22,627 bases of DNA from Anaerolineales bacterium. GTDB taxonomy: Bacteria > Chloroflexota > Anaerolineae > 4572-78 > J111. Positions within the stretch are counted from its first letter, which is position 1, and each line of letters begins with the position of its first letter. The translations under genes were made by a program, and so were the position numbers. The stretch lies in the NCBI GenBank assembly GCA_012032575.1, contig JAAUSP010000051.1:1-22627 (forward strand). Direction: 5' to 3'. This document shows positions 7,288-14,225 of this stretch, piece by piece. A model generated the notes under the pieces. The model was not told the origin of the DNA. It saw only the letters and a list, made by a program, of their open reading frames with translations, and ran no database searches.

Positions 7288-8586
7288 ATGTCCAAACTTG
7301 CTAATCCCTTTACCTATGGCGGCCCTGTTGATACAAAACAATTTATTGGTCGCACTAATGAACTTAACCGGGTGTTTGATCAATTGACTAACCAGGCTCA
7401 TGGCAGCGTTGCCATCATTGGCGAACGACGAGTGGGCAAAACATCGTTGCTCCATTACGTTGCTGCCCCGGATGTAATGAAACGTTGGAACCTGGCCGAG
7501 GAGCAATCTATCTTCATTTTTCAAGATTGTGGAGCCATCGCCCCCTTTAGTCTGACCCGTTTTTGGCAAACAATTCTTCGGCGATTACTTCATCTCCTCA
7601 AACGCAAATTTCCTTATGCTCCTTTACCCGACTCTATCCAGGCTTTGCTCGGCGCGACAGAAATTACCGTTCTCGATATTGAATTTTTATTGGATGAGTT
7701 TTATGAACACAATCTGTTGCTCATCCTGATGTTAGACGAGTTTGAGGCTTTAGTCCGTACTGATATAGAAAATGAAGCGATAACTCGTGATTTCCTGGCG
7801 GGTTTGCGGGCGTTGATTAACCATGTCCCCCGTACCTTATCTGTCATTGTCTCTACCCGTCAGCCGCTCGATAAAGTCTGCAAAGAAGTGCGGTTTATGG
7901 GTTCGCCTTTTTACAATAACTTCGTCTTTGTGCATCTACGACCTTTCAATCGGACAGAGGCAGAATTATTGTTTGATCAAATGTTAGCTAATACTGGGAT
8001 TAGTTTTGACCAAACGGAAAAGGATTATATTTATAACTTGGCGGGAACTCACCCGCTGCTGCTGCAAGCGGTGGCCTCATTGATATTTGAACTCAAAGTT
8101 GACAGCATGGCCGAAATTCGAGATTTTGGCGCTGTCCGAGAGCAGTTTTGTGAGTTAGTAGAGCACCAATTCGAAGATTTTTGGAAATGGTCACAGCCGC
8201 GAGAGCGCCAAATTTTGACCCAACTCGCCAATGGGGAGGAAGAAGCAAACACCCGTCTCCAGGCATGGGCCGACGAGCGCGAAACCTTATTACGGCGTGG
8301 CTTGATTACTAAAGACAAAGACGGCGGCTATCGTATCTTTTCTTCGGTTTTTTGGCAATGGCTCATTGCCAACCTGTATCGGCTGGGCGAAATCCGCCCG
8401 CCCGACAGCCCTGAAATAAACGACCTCAAGCAGCAATTGCTGGCCTATCAACGCCGTTTGGCCGTATTACAACTGCAAGAAGCGAAACTTGGCTTGCAAG
8501 CGCCGCCTTATCTAACGATTGACATCGAAGACACCCAGGCCAAAATTGAGTCCTTACGAGCCAGAATCGCCCAGAAGCAGGATTAA
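7288..8586 (+). CDS. STAND-like AAA ATPase with C-terminal helical hairpin
   Basis: 432 residues. The N-terminus (FIGRTNELNRVFDQL) is the usual entry to an archaeal-ATPase/STAND-type NTPase. Walker A is GERRVGKTS at about residues 46-54, Walker B is LLILMLDEFEAL near 145-155, and a sensor-type STRQPL is near 190. LAGTHPLLLQAVA near 250 is the GxP motif region of STAND ATPases. A winged-helix-like segment follows (RRGLITKDKDGGYRIFSSVFWQWL). The last 60 residues form two helices around the segment APPYLTIDIEDTQAKI, a module I associate with regulatory and conflict proteins of Chloroflexota and cyanobacteria. No effector domain is attached, so the adjacent PIN protein could be the effector, though this is only suggested by order and spacing. 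Confidence 0.8.
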   Translation: MSKLANPFTYGGPVDTKQFIGRTNELNRVFDQLTNQAHGSVAIIGERRVGKTSLLHYVAAPDVMKRWNLAEEQSIFIFQDCGAIAPFSLTRFWQTILRRLLHLLKRKFPYAPLPDSIQALLGATEITVLDIEFLLDEFYEHNLLLILMLDEFEALVRTDIENEAITRDFLAGLRALINHVPRTLSVIVSTRQPLDKVCKEVRFMGSPFYNNFVFVHLRPFNRTEAELLFDQMLANTGISFDQTEKDYIYNLAGTHPLLLQAVASLIFELKVDSMAEIRDFGAVREQFCELVEHQFEDFWKWSQPRERQILTQLANGEEEANTRLQAWADERETLLRRGLITKDKDGGYRIFSSVFWQWLIANLYRLGEIRPPDSPEINDLKQQLLAYQRRLAVLQLQEAKLGLQAPPYLTIDIEDTQAKIESLRARIAQKQD

Positions 8587-8588
8587 TC

Positions 8589-8630
8589 TTCTCCTCGCCT
8601 CTTCGCCTCACTTCTCCTCGCCTCACCTCT
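8589..8630. repeat. Period-8 tandem array (TCCTCGCC family) at convergent gene ends
   Basis: Units TCCTCGCC, TCTTCGCC, TCACTTC, TCCTCGCC, TCACCTCT fill the 36-base gap between the ATPase stop and the P450 stop on the opposite strand. The array runs into the last codons of the P450. The same word recurs at 11901-11924 and 15182-15277. Confidence 0.7.
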
Positions 8631-9931
8631 TCCGCCGCATCCGCATCATCACCCCCGGCCTCGGCTCCAACGTGACGCCCATGTGCAAATAAACTTTCGG
8701 CTGGAGCAGCTCCAGCTCAAAGCCTTGCAGCAGCCGGGCCAGGATGACTTTGGCTTCGACCTGGGCAAAGGCTGCGCCGAGGCAAATCCGCGAGCCGCCG
8801 CCGAAGGGGACAAAGCTGAAGGCCGGGCGGGTGCGGCTCTGCTCCGGGGAGAAGCGGTCGGGGTCAAAGCAGGTGGGGTTGGGCCAGTATTCCGGCTGGC
8901 GGTGGGTCAGGTAGGGCGATAGAGCACGCGGGTTCCGGCGGGAATACCGTAGCCGCCAAATTCCAGGTCAACGGCAGCGGTGCGCGTGCCGATGTGCAGC
9001 GGGGGATACAGGCGCAGGCTTTCGTTGATGACCCTTCCAGGTAACGCAGTTCGGCCATGGATTCCAGCGTGGGCAGAGAGTCGCCCAGCACGGTTTCGAC
9101 TTCGGCCCGCGCCTGGGCCAGCGCGGCGGGGTGTCGCCCCAGCAGATACAGCGCCCAGGCCAACAGAGCCGTGCTGGTATCGTGCCCGGCGATGAGCATA
9201 GTCAACATCTGGTCGCGGATGAGGTCATCGCTCAGGGTGGGTGTGGCAATCAGCACCCCCAGCAGGTCGTTTGGCTCACTCTGGTTTCGGCGCAGGGCTT
9301 CGCGGCGGGCCTCGATCAGGCCGTACAAATACCGGTCCACCTCGCGCCGGGCGCGGGCGTAACCGGGCCGGGGCATATCCCGCCAGATCAACCAGCCTCC
9401 CGGCGAGATGTAGCGCAGCAGCCGCAGCACCGCCGGCCACAGCCGGCCCATCTCCGGGCTGAAATCAATGCCAAACATAGTATTGACCAGGATCAACAGG
9501 GTCATTCGCCGGAACTCGGCCAGCATGTCGCGGGGCGAGTCGTCCCAGCCGGCGCTGATCTGATCGGTGCAGCAGGTCATAACCTCGATATAGCCCGCCA
9601 GCATGCGCCGGTGGAAGGCCGGGGTCATCAAAGCACGCATGGTGTCGTGCCACTCGCCGTCAATCACCAGCAGACCATCCCGCAGCAGCCGGGTGATGGG
9701 ATCATGCTCGGCCCGCCAGCGTAGTTCGTCCCGCTGCGTTACCAGCACAAAGCGATTGGCTTCCGGCCCGACCAGCACCGTGGGATTAAAGCCGGGCAAA
9801 TTGACCCGAAAAACATCCCCCAACTCGTGGTGAAACACCTCCAGCGCCGCCAGCGGGCTGTGCTGCCGGATCATCGCCCGCAAAGCGGACCAGCCCATTT
9901 GGCTGTCAGGGAAAGGGGGAAAAGTGGGCAA
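8623..9931 (-). CDS. Cytochrome P450 (two frameshifts)
   Basis: Heme monooxygenase of about 436 residues, cytosolic, with no membrane anchor. The I-helix motif AGHDTSTALLAWAL and ExxR (NESLRLYP) are present. The heme ligand loop FVPFGGGSRICLG is intact near the end. The frame breaks twice: after RYLEG (9032-9034, one G missing on the coding strand) and after LYRP (8914-8916, one C missing). Restoring both gives a continuous protein ending VMMRMRRKR and TGA. No ferredoxin or reductase gene is adjacent. The start is uncertain: TTG at 9931 has no clear ribosome site, and ATG at about 9898 (MGWSALR) is an alternative. Substrate unknown; bacterial relatives of this shape oxidise fatty acids or other hydrophobic molecules. 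Confidence 0.88.
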
Positions 9932-9952
9932 GGGGAAAACCTCGAAGAGAGG

Positions 9953-10017
9953 GTCAGTAGTCAGTAGTCAGTAGTCAGATATTTTTCTGATTACTGATTA
10001 CTGACTACTGACTACTG
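9953..10017. repeat. Inverted pair of heptamer arrays (GTCAGTA / CTGACTA), likely hairpin
   Basis: Left arm 9953-9978 repeats GTCAGTA; right arm 9987-10017 repeats its complement as CTGATTA and CTGACTA. A T-rich loop separates them. The stem exceeds 20 bp with a few mismatches. It sits between the DUF456 stop (10019) and the P450 start (9931), both minus strand, so it may end or attenuate transcription between them. The same CTGACTA word recurs at 14178-14204. Confidence 0.8.
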
Positions 10018-10018
10018 C

Positions 10019-10555
10019 TCACGGCCACAAATAAACCCGGGCCAGAAAAACGCCAAACATAAAAATACCGGAGGTAAAGCGGGCCAGCAGCCCGGCAGCG
10101 GAGCCGGCCAGATAGCCTTTGGTCGCTTTGAGGGCAGCCTCCCAATCTTTATTGCGCCGGTACTCGATCCACAACACCCCGCCAATGGCTCCGAACAGCC
10201 CGGCAAAACACCCCACCAGCGGCGTGCCGACCATGCTGCCGACCAATCCCAAAACCAGGCCCAGCACCGCGCCCACAAATACGGCCAGCCACGACGCCCC
10301 GCCCATCTTCGCCCCAAAATGGCCGGCCACCGTATCGGCGACAATGCCGAGGAGCATGAAAAACGTGATCAGGCCAAAGGCCCACCAGCCCAACTTCTCC
10401 CAGCCCAGGACCAGACCATAAAACAGCGCCGCCGCCCACATCACCAGCGTGCCGGGGATAAAAATCGGCAGGAAATTTATCAGCAAGCCGATCAACATCA
10501 CAAACATGGTGATGAATAAGATAAAACTCTGCGAGAACAGTTCGGGGCCGCTCAT
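10019..10555 (-). CDS. DUF456 family small membrane protein
   Basis: 178 residues, almost wholly hydrophobic, with about five membrane helices. Features of DUF456 are visible: the [19 protein letters not shown] opening, a central glycine-rich stretch ([29 protein letters not shown]) resembling glycine-zipper packing, and a C-terminal helical hairpin. The cellular role of the family is unknown. The ATG overlaps the deoB stop (ATGA), so the two are translationally coupled, perhaps only by genome compaction since no link between nucleoside catabolism and DUF456 is known to me. Confidence 0.85.
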   Translation of the reverse strand: MSGPELFSQSFILFITMFVMLIGLLINFLPIFIPGTLVMWAAALFYGLVLGWEKLGWWAFGLITFFMLLGIVADTVAGHFGAKMGGASWLAVFVGAVLGLVLGLVGSMVGTPLVGCFAGLFGAIGGVLWIEYRRNKDWEAALKATKGYLAGSAAGLLARFTSGIFMFGVFLARVYLWP

Positions 10556-11735
10556 AGGCTGACAATCTCCGCCGCAAAACTTTGCCCCGCCCCCGACCAG
10601 GGCAGGTCGAGCAAATCGGCAATGGTGGCACTGACATCAGCAAACGAGGTCCGCGTGCCCAGGTTGACATTGCGTTTGAGATGCATTCCGAAGGCCAGCA
10701 GGGGCACCGCTCGCGGGAGTGATCGGTGCTGGGGGTGGTCGGGTCGTTGCCGTGGTCGGCGGTAATAAAAGTTACATCGTGGTTGCACACGGCTATTTTT
10801 ATAAAGGGCAGTCGCTTATCAAACGCCTCCAGCGCGTCGGCGTACCCACGCGGATCGTTGCGATGGCCGTAGAGCGCGTCAAAATCCACCAGGTTGGCCA
10901 TCATCAAACCCTCGTTGCTCAACTGGCAATATTCGATGATCGCGTCCACCCCGGCCATGTTGTTGCCGGTATGGTTGCTCTGGGTCAGGCCGCGATGGGC
11001 AAAAATATCCTCAATTTTGCCGACGCCCATCACCTCTTTGCCGGCCGCCTTGACCACATCCAATATTGTCTCGTGGGGCGGCATCAGGCTGAAATCCTGG
11101 CGATTTTCGGTGCGCTTGAAATTGCCCGGCTGGCCCACAAAGGGGCGAGCGATGACCCGGCCAACGGCATGCTCGCCGGTCAACAGGTCGCGGGCAATCT
11201 GGCAGATGCGGTACAGTTCGGCCAGCGGGACCACTTCTTCGTGGGCGGCAATTTGAAAAACACTGTCACCGGAGGTGTACACAATCACGTTGCCGCCGGC
11301 GACATGCTCCGCGCCCAGTTCTTTGATAATCTCGGTGCCGGAGGCGGGGTAATTGCCCAGCCAGCCCCGGCCAATCCGGGCCTCGAATTCGGCCATAAGG
11401 CCGAGGGGAAAACCGTGGGGGTAAAGCGGAAACGGCTGCTCCAGCGGCACCCCGGCCAGTTCCCAATGGCCGGTGGTGGTATCCTTGCCGGCGCTGACTT
11501 CGGTCAGGCGGCCATAAATGCTCCGCGTCTGCGCCACCGGCGGGACGCCGTGAATGTCGGTCAGATTGCCCAGGCCCATTTCTCCCAAATTAGGCAGATT
11601 CAATCCGCCCACGGCGCGGGCAATGTTGCCCAAAGTATTGCTGCCCTCATCGCCATAAGCCGCCGCGTCGGGCGCGTCCCCCACGCCGACACTGTCCAGG
11701 ATAATGAGGTTGACTCGTTTGATTCGTCGGGCCAT
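10552..11735 (-). CDS. deoB: Phosphopentomutase (one frameshift)
   Basis: Interconverts ribose- or deoxyribose-1-phosphate and the 5-phosphate in nucleoside salvage and catabolism; alkaline-phosphatase superfamily, two manganese ions. [12 protein letters not shown] near the N-terminus supplies the first metal ligands, DTTTGHWE carries the phosphorylated Thr region, and [10 protein letters not shown] supplies late ligands. The frame breaks after DHSRE at about 10710, where one G of a GG pair is missing on the coding strand. Adding it continues as [15 protein letters not shown] to EIVSL and TGA at 10552. The total is about 394 residues, as usual for the family. A Shine-Dalgarno-like AGGGAAA precedes the ATG. 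The stop overlaps the DUF456 start. Confidence 0.93.
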
Positions 11736-11760
11736 TAAGGTTTCCCTTCACTTTATGTTT

Positions 11761-11874
11761 GTAACTACTCAGCCCTCATGTCATTTCGAGGCCGTAGGCC
11801 GAGAAATCTCTACCGCGCTACATCGGCCTCGGAGATTTCTCCCTTCGGTCGAAATGACATGGCTAAGTAGTTAC
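11761..11874. repeat. REP-like inverted dimer, copy 1
   Basis: Outer arms GTAACTACT (11761-11769) and AGTAGTTAC (11866-11874) are complementary. Inside lie CATGTCATTTCGA (11777-11789) and its complement (11849-11861). Each half is itself a hairpin. Half A reads TTTC, GA, GGCC, loop GTA, GGCC, GA, GAAA. Half B (on the minus strand) reads TTTC, GA, CC, loop GAA, GG, GA, GAAA. A 32-base segment (11777-11808) recurs exactly, inverted, at 20593-20624. The element lies upstream of deoB (minus) and of the amine oxidase (plus), in the gap between the two divergent genes. Confidence 0.85.
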
Positions 11875-11883
11875 CCGTGTTTC

Positions 11884-11924
11884 GAGGAGGCGACTCTTTT
11901 TCGCCTCATCGCCTCATCGCGTCA
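11884..11924. repeat. Period-8 array (TCGCCTCA family) with partial inverted arm
   Basis: TCGCCTCA (11901-11908), TCGCCTCA (11909-11916) and TCGCGTCA (11917-11924) are in tandem. GAGGAGGCGA at 11884-11893 is complementary to the first unit, allowing a small hairpin. Same word family as 8589-8630 and 15182-15277. Confidence 0.65.
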
Positions 11925-11963
11925 CCGGGATTCTACCTGAACGGGGTAATATGTACAAGCGGG

Positions 11964-11992
11964 TTGACTCCGAACAAAAGCCCCTCTATACT
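11964..11992 (+). promoter_or_regulatory. Sigma-70 type promoter of the amine oxidase gene
   Basis: TTGACT (11964-11969) and TATACT (11987-11992) are exactly 17 bases apart. The start of transcription is expected near 11999. GGAG at 12016-12019 then lies eight bases before the ATG at 12028. Confidence 0.75.
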
Positions 11993-12027
11993 GAAACTAT
12001 ACTTGAACACTCACTGGAGACACACCT

Positions 12028-13444
12028 ATGATCCCGAACATCCATCGCCGCCGTTTTCTCAAAGTTTCCTCCCTGGCCTCCCTCTACGCCCTGCTGTGGA
12101 GTTTCAGCCTGTCCGGCAGGGCCGGCGCTGAGGAAACTGCTTCAACCCAGCCGAAAACTGCCGCCACCAAAACCGAAATCCTGGTGATCGGCGCGGGGGC
12201 GGCGGGAATAGGCGCGGCGCGGGCGTTGCAGGATGACGGTTTCGACGTGATCGTTCTCGAAGCCCGCTCCCGCATCGGCGGGCGGGTCTGGTCGGATCGT
12301 TCCTGGTCCGGCGCAGCCCTCGATATGGGCGCAAGCTGGATTCACGGCATCAATGGCAATCCGCTGACGGAACTGGTCAAAAAATTCGCCCTCAAAACCC
12401 TGCCGACCGATTACGACTCGCTGCTGACCTTCAATCCGCAGGGCCACCCCCTGACCGACGCCGCCCGCGATAAGCTGGATGCCCGGCTGGAAGAAGTGCT
12501 GGCTGAAGCCGCCGCCTGGGGCGAGGAGCTGGATGAAGATGTCTCGCTGCAAGCCGGGATTGACCATGTTCTGGCCGGGCGCGATTTGTCGCGGCAGGAG
12601 CGGCTGGAGCTCGATTACGCTGTCAATACCACCATCGAGCACGAGTTTGCCGCCGACGCCGCCGAGTTTTCACTGTGGTACGGCGACGAGGGCACAACGT
12701 TCGGCGGCGGGGATGTCATTTTTCCGGGAGGCTATGACCAGATTTTCAAGCGGCTGGCCGAAGGGCTGGACATTCGGCTGAACCAGCCGGTGCAAAAGGT
12801 CGAATATGGCAGCGCCGGAGTGAAAATCACCAACAACAACGGTATTTTTGAGGCCGATCGCACCGTGGTAACACTGCCGCTGGGAGTGCTGAAAACAGGC
12901 ACGATCTCCTTTTGCTCCAGCCCTGCCCGCCTCAAAAACAGCAGCCATCCGCCGGTTGGGCATGGGCCTGCTCAACAAAACCTATCTGCGTTTTCCCGAA
13001 GCCTTTTGGGACGACGAGCATGACTTGCTGGGCTACATCGGCGAGCGCAAGGGCGAGTGGGCCGAGTGGCTCAATATTTACAAATACACCGGCCAGCCGA
13101 TTCTGCTGGGCTTTAATGCCGGGCGTTATGGCCGGCAAATTGAAAAGCTGTCCGACGAGCAGATTGTCGGCGCGGCCATGAACACACTGCGCGCGATTTA
13201 CGGCAATGACGTTCCCGACCCCACCGCTTCACTCATCACCCGCTGGGCCAGCGATCCCCTGGCCGGCGGGTCGTATTCTTACCTTCCCCCCGGCGCAACC
13301 GAGGCCGACCGCGAGGCCCTGGCCGAACCGGTAGCCGAGCGGCTGTTCTTCGCCGGGGAAGCTACCGCCAGCGATTACCCGGCGACGGTCCACGGGGCGC
13401 TGCTGTCGGGCCGGCGGGCGGCGGCGGAGATTGGCGAGCTTTAA
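12028..13444 (+). CDS. Tat-exported flavin monoamine oxidase family protein (one frameshift)
   Basis: FAD-dependent amine oxidase of about 471 residues. The N-terminus has a twin-arginine signal (HRRRFLKVSSLASLYALL), so export of the folded flavoprotein is expected. VIGAGAAGIGAARAL near residues 52-66 binds the FAD pyrophosphate, LEARSRIGGRVWS is the second dinucleotide motif, and LFFAGEATASDYPATVHGAL closes the flavin site. The frame breaks at 12910-12913, where TTTT should be TTT; removing one T gives SFAPALPASKTAAIRRLGMGLLNK and the protein runs on to TAA at 13444. The substrate is unknown (polyamines, aromatic amines or related). A consensus promoter and a terminator bracket the gene, so it is probably transcribed alone. 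Confidence 0.9.
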
Positions 13445-13455
13445 TCCAAAGAAAA

Positions 13456-13489
13456 AGACCTGACAGATTTTGAAAAATCTGTCAGGTCT
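13456..13489. terminator. Bidirectional terminator between amine oxidase and tmRNA
   Basis: A perfect 16-bp inverted repeat (13456-13471 and 13474-13489) with arms starting AGACCTGACAGATTTT. It ends in A/T pairs next to a two-base loop, which in practice would open to about six. It lies 11 bases after the amine oxidase stop and 4 bases beyond the tmRNA 3' end, so it can stop both convergent transcripts. Confidence 0.75.
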
Positions 13490-13493
13490 CATC

Positions 13494-13898
13494 TGGTGGA
13501 GATGGCGGGAGTCGAACCCGCGTCCAAAAAAGCTGGCTACAAACATCTACGAGCGTAGACGGCGCTCAGGTTGTCGTTTGGGGTTCGCTTGCCGTCGAGG
13601 TTCACCCAAACCAGTTGCTGTTCTTAGCCGGGGTTTAGCAACATCGCCCCGGAGCAGCCCGACTTAGTTGACACCCGGCCCCACCTTTCAGGCGAAGGCG
13701 GAGCGCGAGCGTGACCTTAGCTTATAAGGTCATAGTTGTTCCGTAACGCTTAGGCCGCGAGGGGCAGAGCGCTGAAGGAACGACCGTTGAAAGCAGGTAC
13801 TTTCTCGGCAATTATTGTTTTGCCCAGTTTAACGAGTTGGAACAGCTCGGCCCGCCGTCCGTAACCCTCCACTTCCCTGTCGAAACCGTTTCATCCCC
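13494..13898 (-). ncRNA. ssrA: Transfer-messenger RNA (tmRNA)
   Basis: Rescues stalled ribosomes and tags incomplete proteins for proteolysis. The 5' end GGGGATGAAACGG (from 13898) pairs with the 3' end CATCTCC followed by A and an encoded CCA (to 13494). The T-arm GCGGGTTCGACTCCCGC is intact. The tag reading frame runs from 13809 to 13750: A E K V P A F N G R S F S A L P L A A, then TAA. The resume codon GCC is preceded by AATAATT, which aligns with the AATAGTC context of E. coli. The 19-residue tag is longer than the common 8-15 residues but keeps the terminal Leu-Ala-Ala degron. The length of 405 with CCA is within the usual range. Confidence 0.95.
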
Positions 13899-13908
13899 AG
13901 GTAACAAT

Positions 13909-13937
13909 ATTGTAGCACAGATTTGTTAGAGAAGCAA
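13909..13937 (-). promoter_or_regulatory. Sigma-70 type promoter of tmRNA
   Basis: On the minus strand TTGCTT (13937-13932) and TACAAT (13914-13909) are separated by 17 bases. The mature 5' end lies 11 bases after the -10, so a few leader bases would be removed by RNase P. Confidence 0.65.
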
Positions 13938-13943
13938 TAGAAT

Positions 13944-14016
13944 CGTGATACGTGAGGCGTGATGATTCCAGGCAGAAAATTCTCACGCATCACTTCACGC
14001 ATCACTTCACGCCTCA
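13944..14016. repeat. Inverted arrays of the CGTGAGG / TCACGCA word family
   Basis: Left arm 13944-13965 holds CGTGATA, CGTGAGG, CGTGATG (period 7). Right arm 13983-14016 holds TCACGCATCACT twice and TCACGCCTCA (period 12), largely complementary to the left arm. The CGTGAGG word is shared with 5950-5975. Confidence 0.7.
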
Positions 14017-14031
14017 TATTTCGCATATCAC

Positions 14032-14060
14032 TTGACACCTGCCCCAAATCGCGGTAAAAT
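14032..14060 (+). promoter_or_regulatory. Near-consensus sigma-70 promoter
   Basis: Perfect TTGACA (14032-14037), 17-base spacer, TAAAAT (14055-14060). Transcription would start near 14067 and give a leader of about 160 bases before the recombinase-like gene at 14226. The leader contains the palindrome at 14135-14163 and two tandem arrays. Confidence 0.8.
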
Positions 14061-14090
14061 TATGTCAATCGCTCATTTGTGCGAGAGAAC

Positions 14091-14130
14091 GGGTAGCAGG
14101 TAGAAAAGTAGCAGGGTAACAAAAGGGTAA
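14091..14130. repeat. Short-word array of the GTAGCAG / GGTAACA family
   Basis: GGTAGCA, GGTAGAA, AAGTAGCA, GGGTAACA, AAAGGGTAA follow one another with a 7-8 base period. The same words recur at 21970-21990. Confidence 0.55.
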
Positions 14131-14134
14131 ATAA

Positions 14135-14163
14135 TGGAGTCCAAAACTTTGCTTTGGACTCCA
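14135..14163. promoter_or_regulatory. Perfect 11-7-11 palindrome in the recombinase-like gene leader
   Basis: TGGAGTCCAAA (14135-14145) and TTTGGACTCCA (14153-14163) are exact complements around a 7-base spacer. It lies about 70 bases downstream of the predicted transcription start and 62 bases before the GTG start. The geometry resembles tyrosine-recombinase core sites (two 11-bp arms, 6-8 base centre), but the sequence does not match dif. It may equally be a leader hairpin or a repressor operator. Confidence 0.6.
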
Positions 14164-14177
14164 GCCGTAAAAAATTT

Positions 14178-14204
14178 CTGACTACTGACTACTGACTACT
14201 GATG
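14178..14204. repeat. Heptamer tandem array (CTGACTA family)
   Basis: Units CTGACTA at 14178, 14185 and 14192, then CTGATG. No complementary arm is nearby. An in-frame ATG (14202) falls inside the array and is unlikely to be the true start of the following gene. Confidence 0.75.
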
Positions 14205-14212
14205 ACTGTCAA

Positions 14213-14220
14213 GGGAGGTG
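14213..14220 (+). promoter_or_regulatory. Ribosome binding site deciding a GTG start
   Basis: GGGAGGTG is close to a perfect anti-16S match. It lies downstream of the ATG at 14202 and seven bases (from GGAGG) before GTG 14226, so it selects the GTG. Confidence 0.85.
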
Positions 14221-14225
14221 TAATT

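Noticed and set aside
9953..10017. CRISPR array
   Set aside because: Units are 7 bases and contiguous with no spacers; none of the tandem arrays in the window has repeat-spacer structure.
10719..11738. Long plus-strand open frame (339 codons) opposite deoB
   Set aside because: It is the mirror of a strongly conserved gene and its protein is low-complexity Gly/His/Ala with no family resemblance.
13494..13530. Free-standing tRNA at the T-arm sequence
   Set aside because: The T-arm belongs to the tmRNA; there is no D-arm or anticodon stem, and the 5' partner strand is 370 bases away.
14202..14225. ATG 14202 as start of the recombinase-like gene
   Set aside because: It lies inside a CTGACTA array and upstream of the GGGAGGTG ribosome site, which positions GTG 14226 instead.
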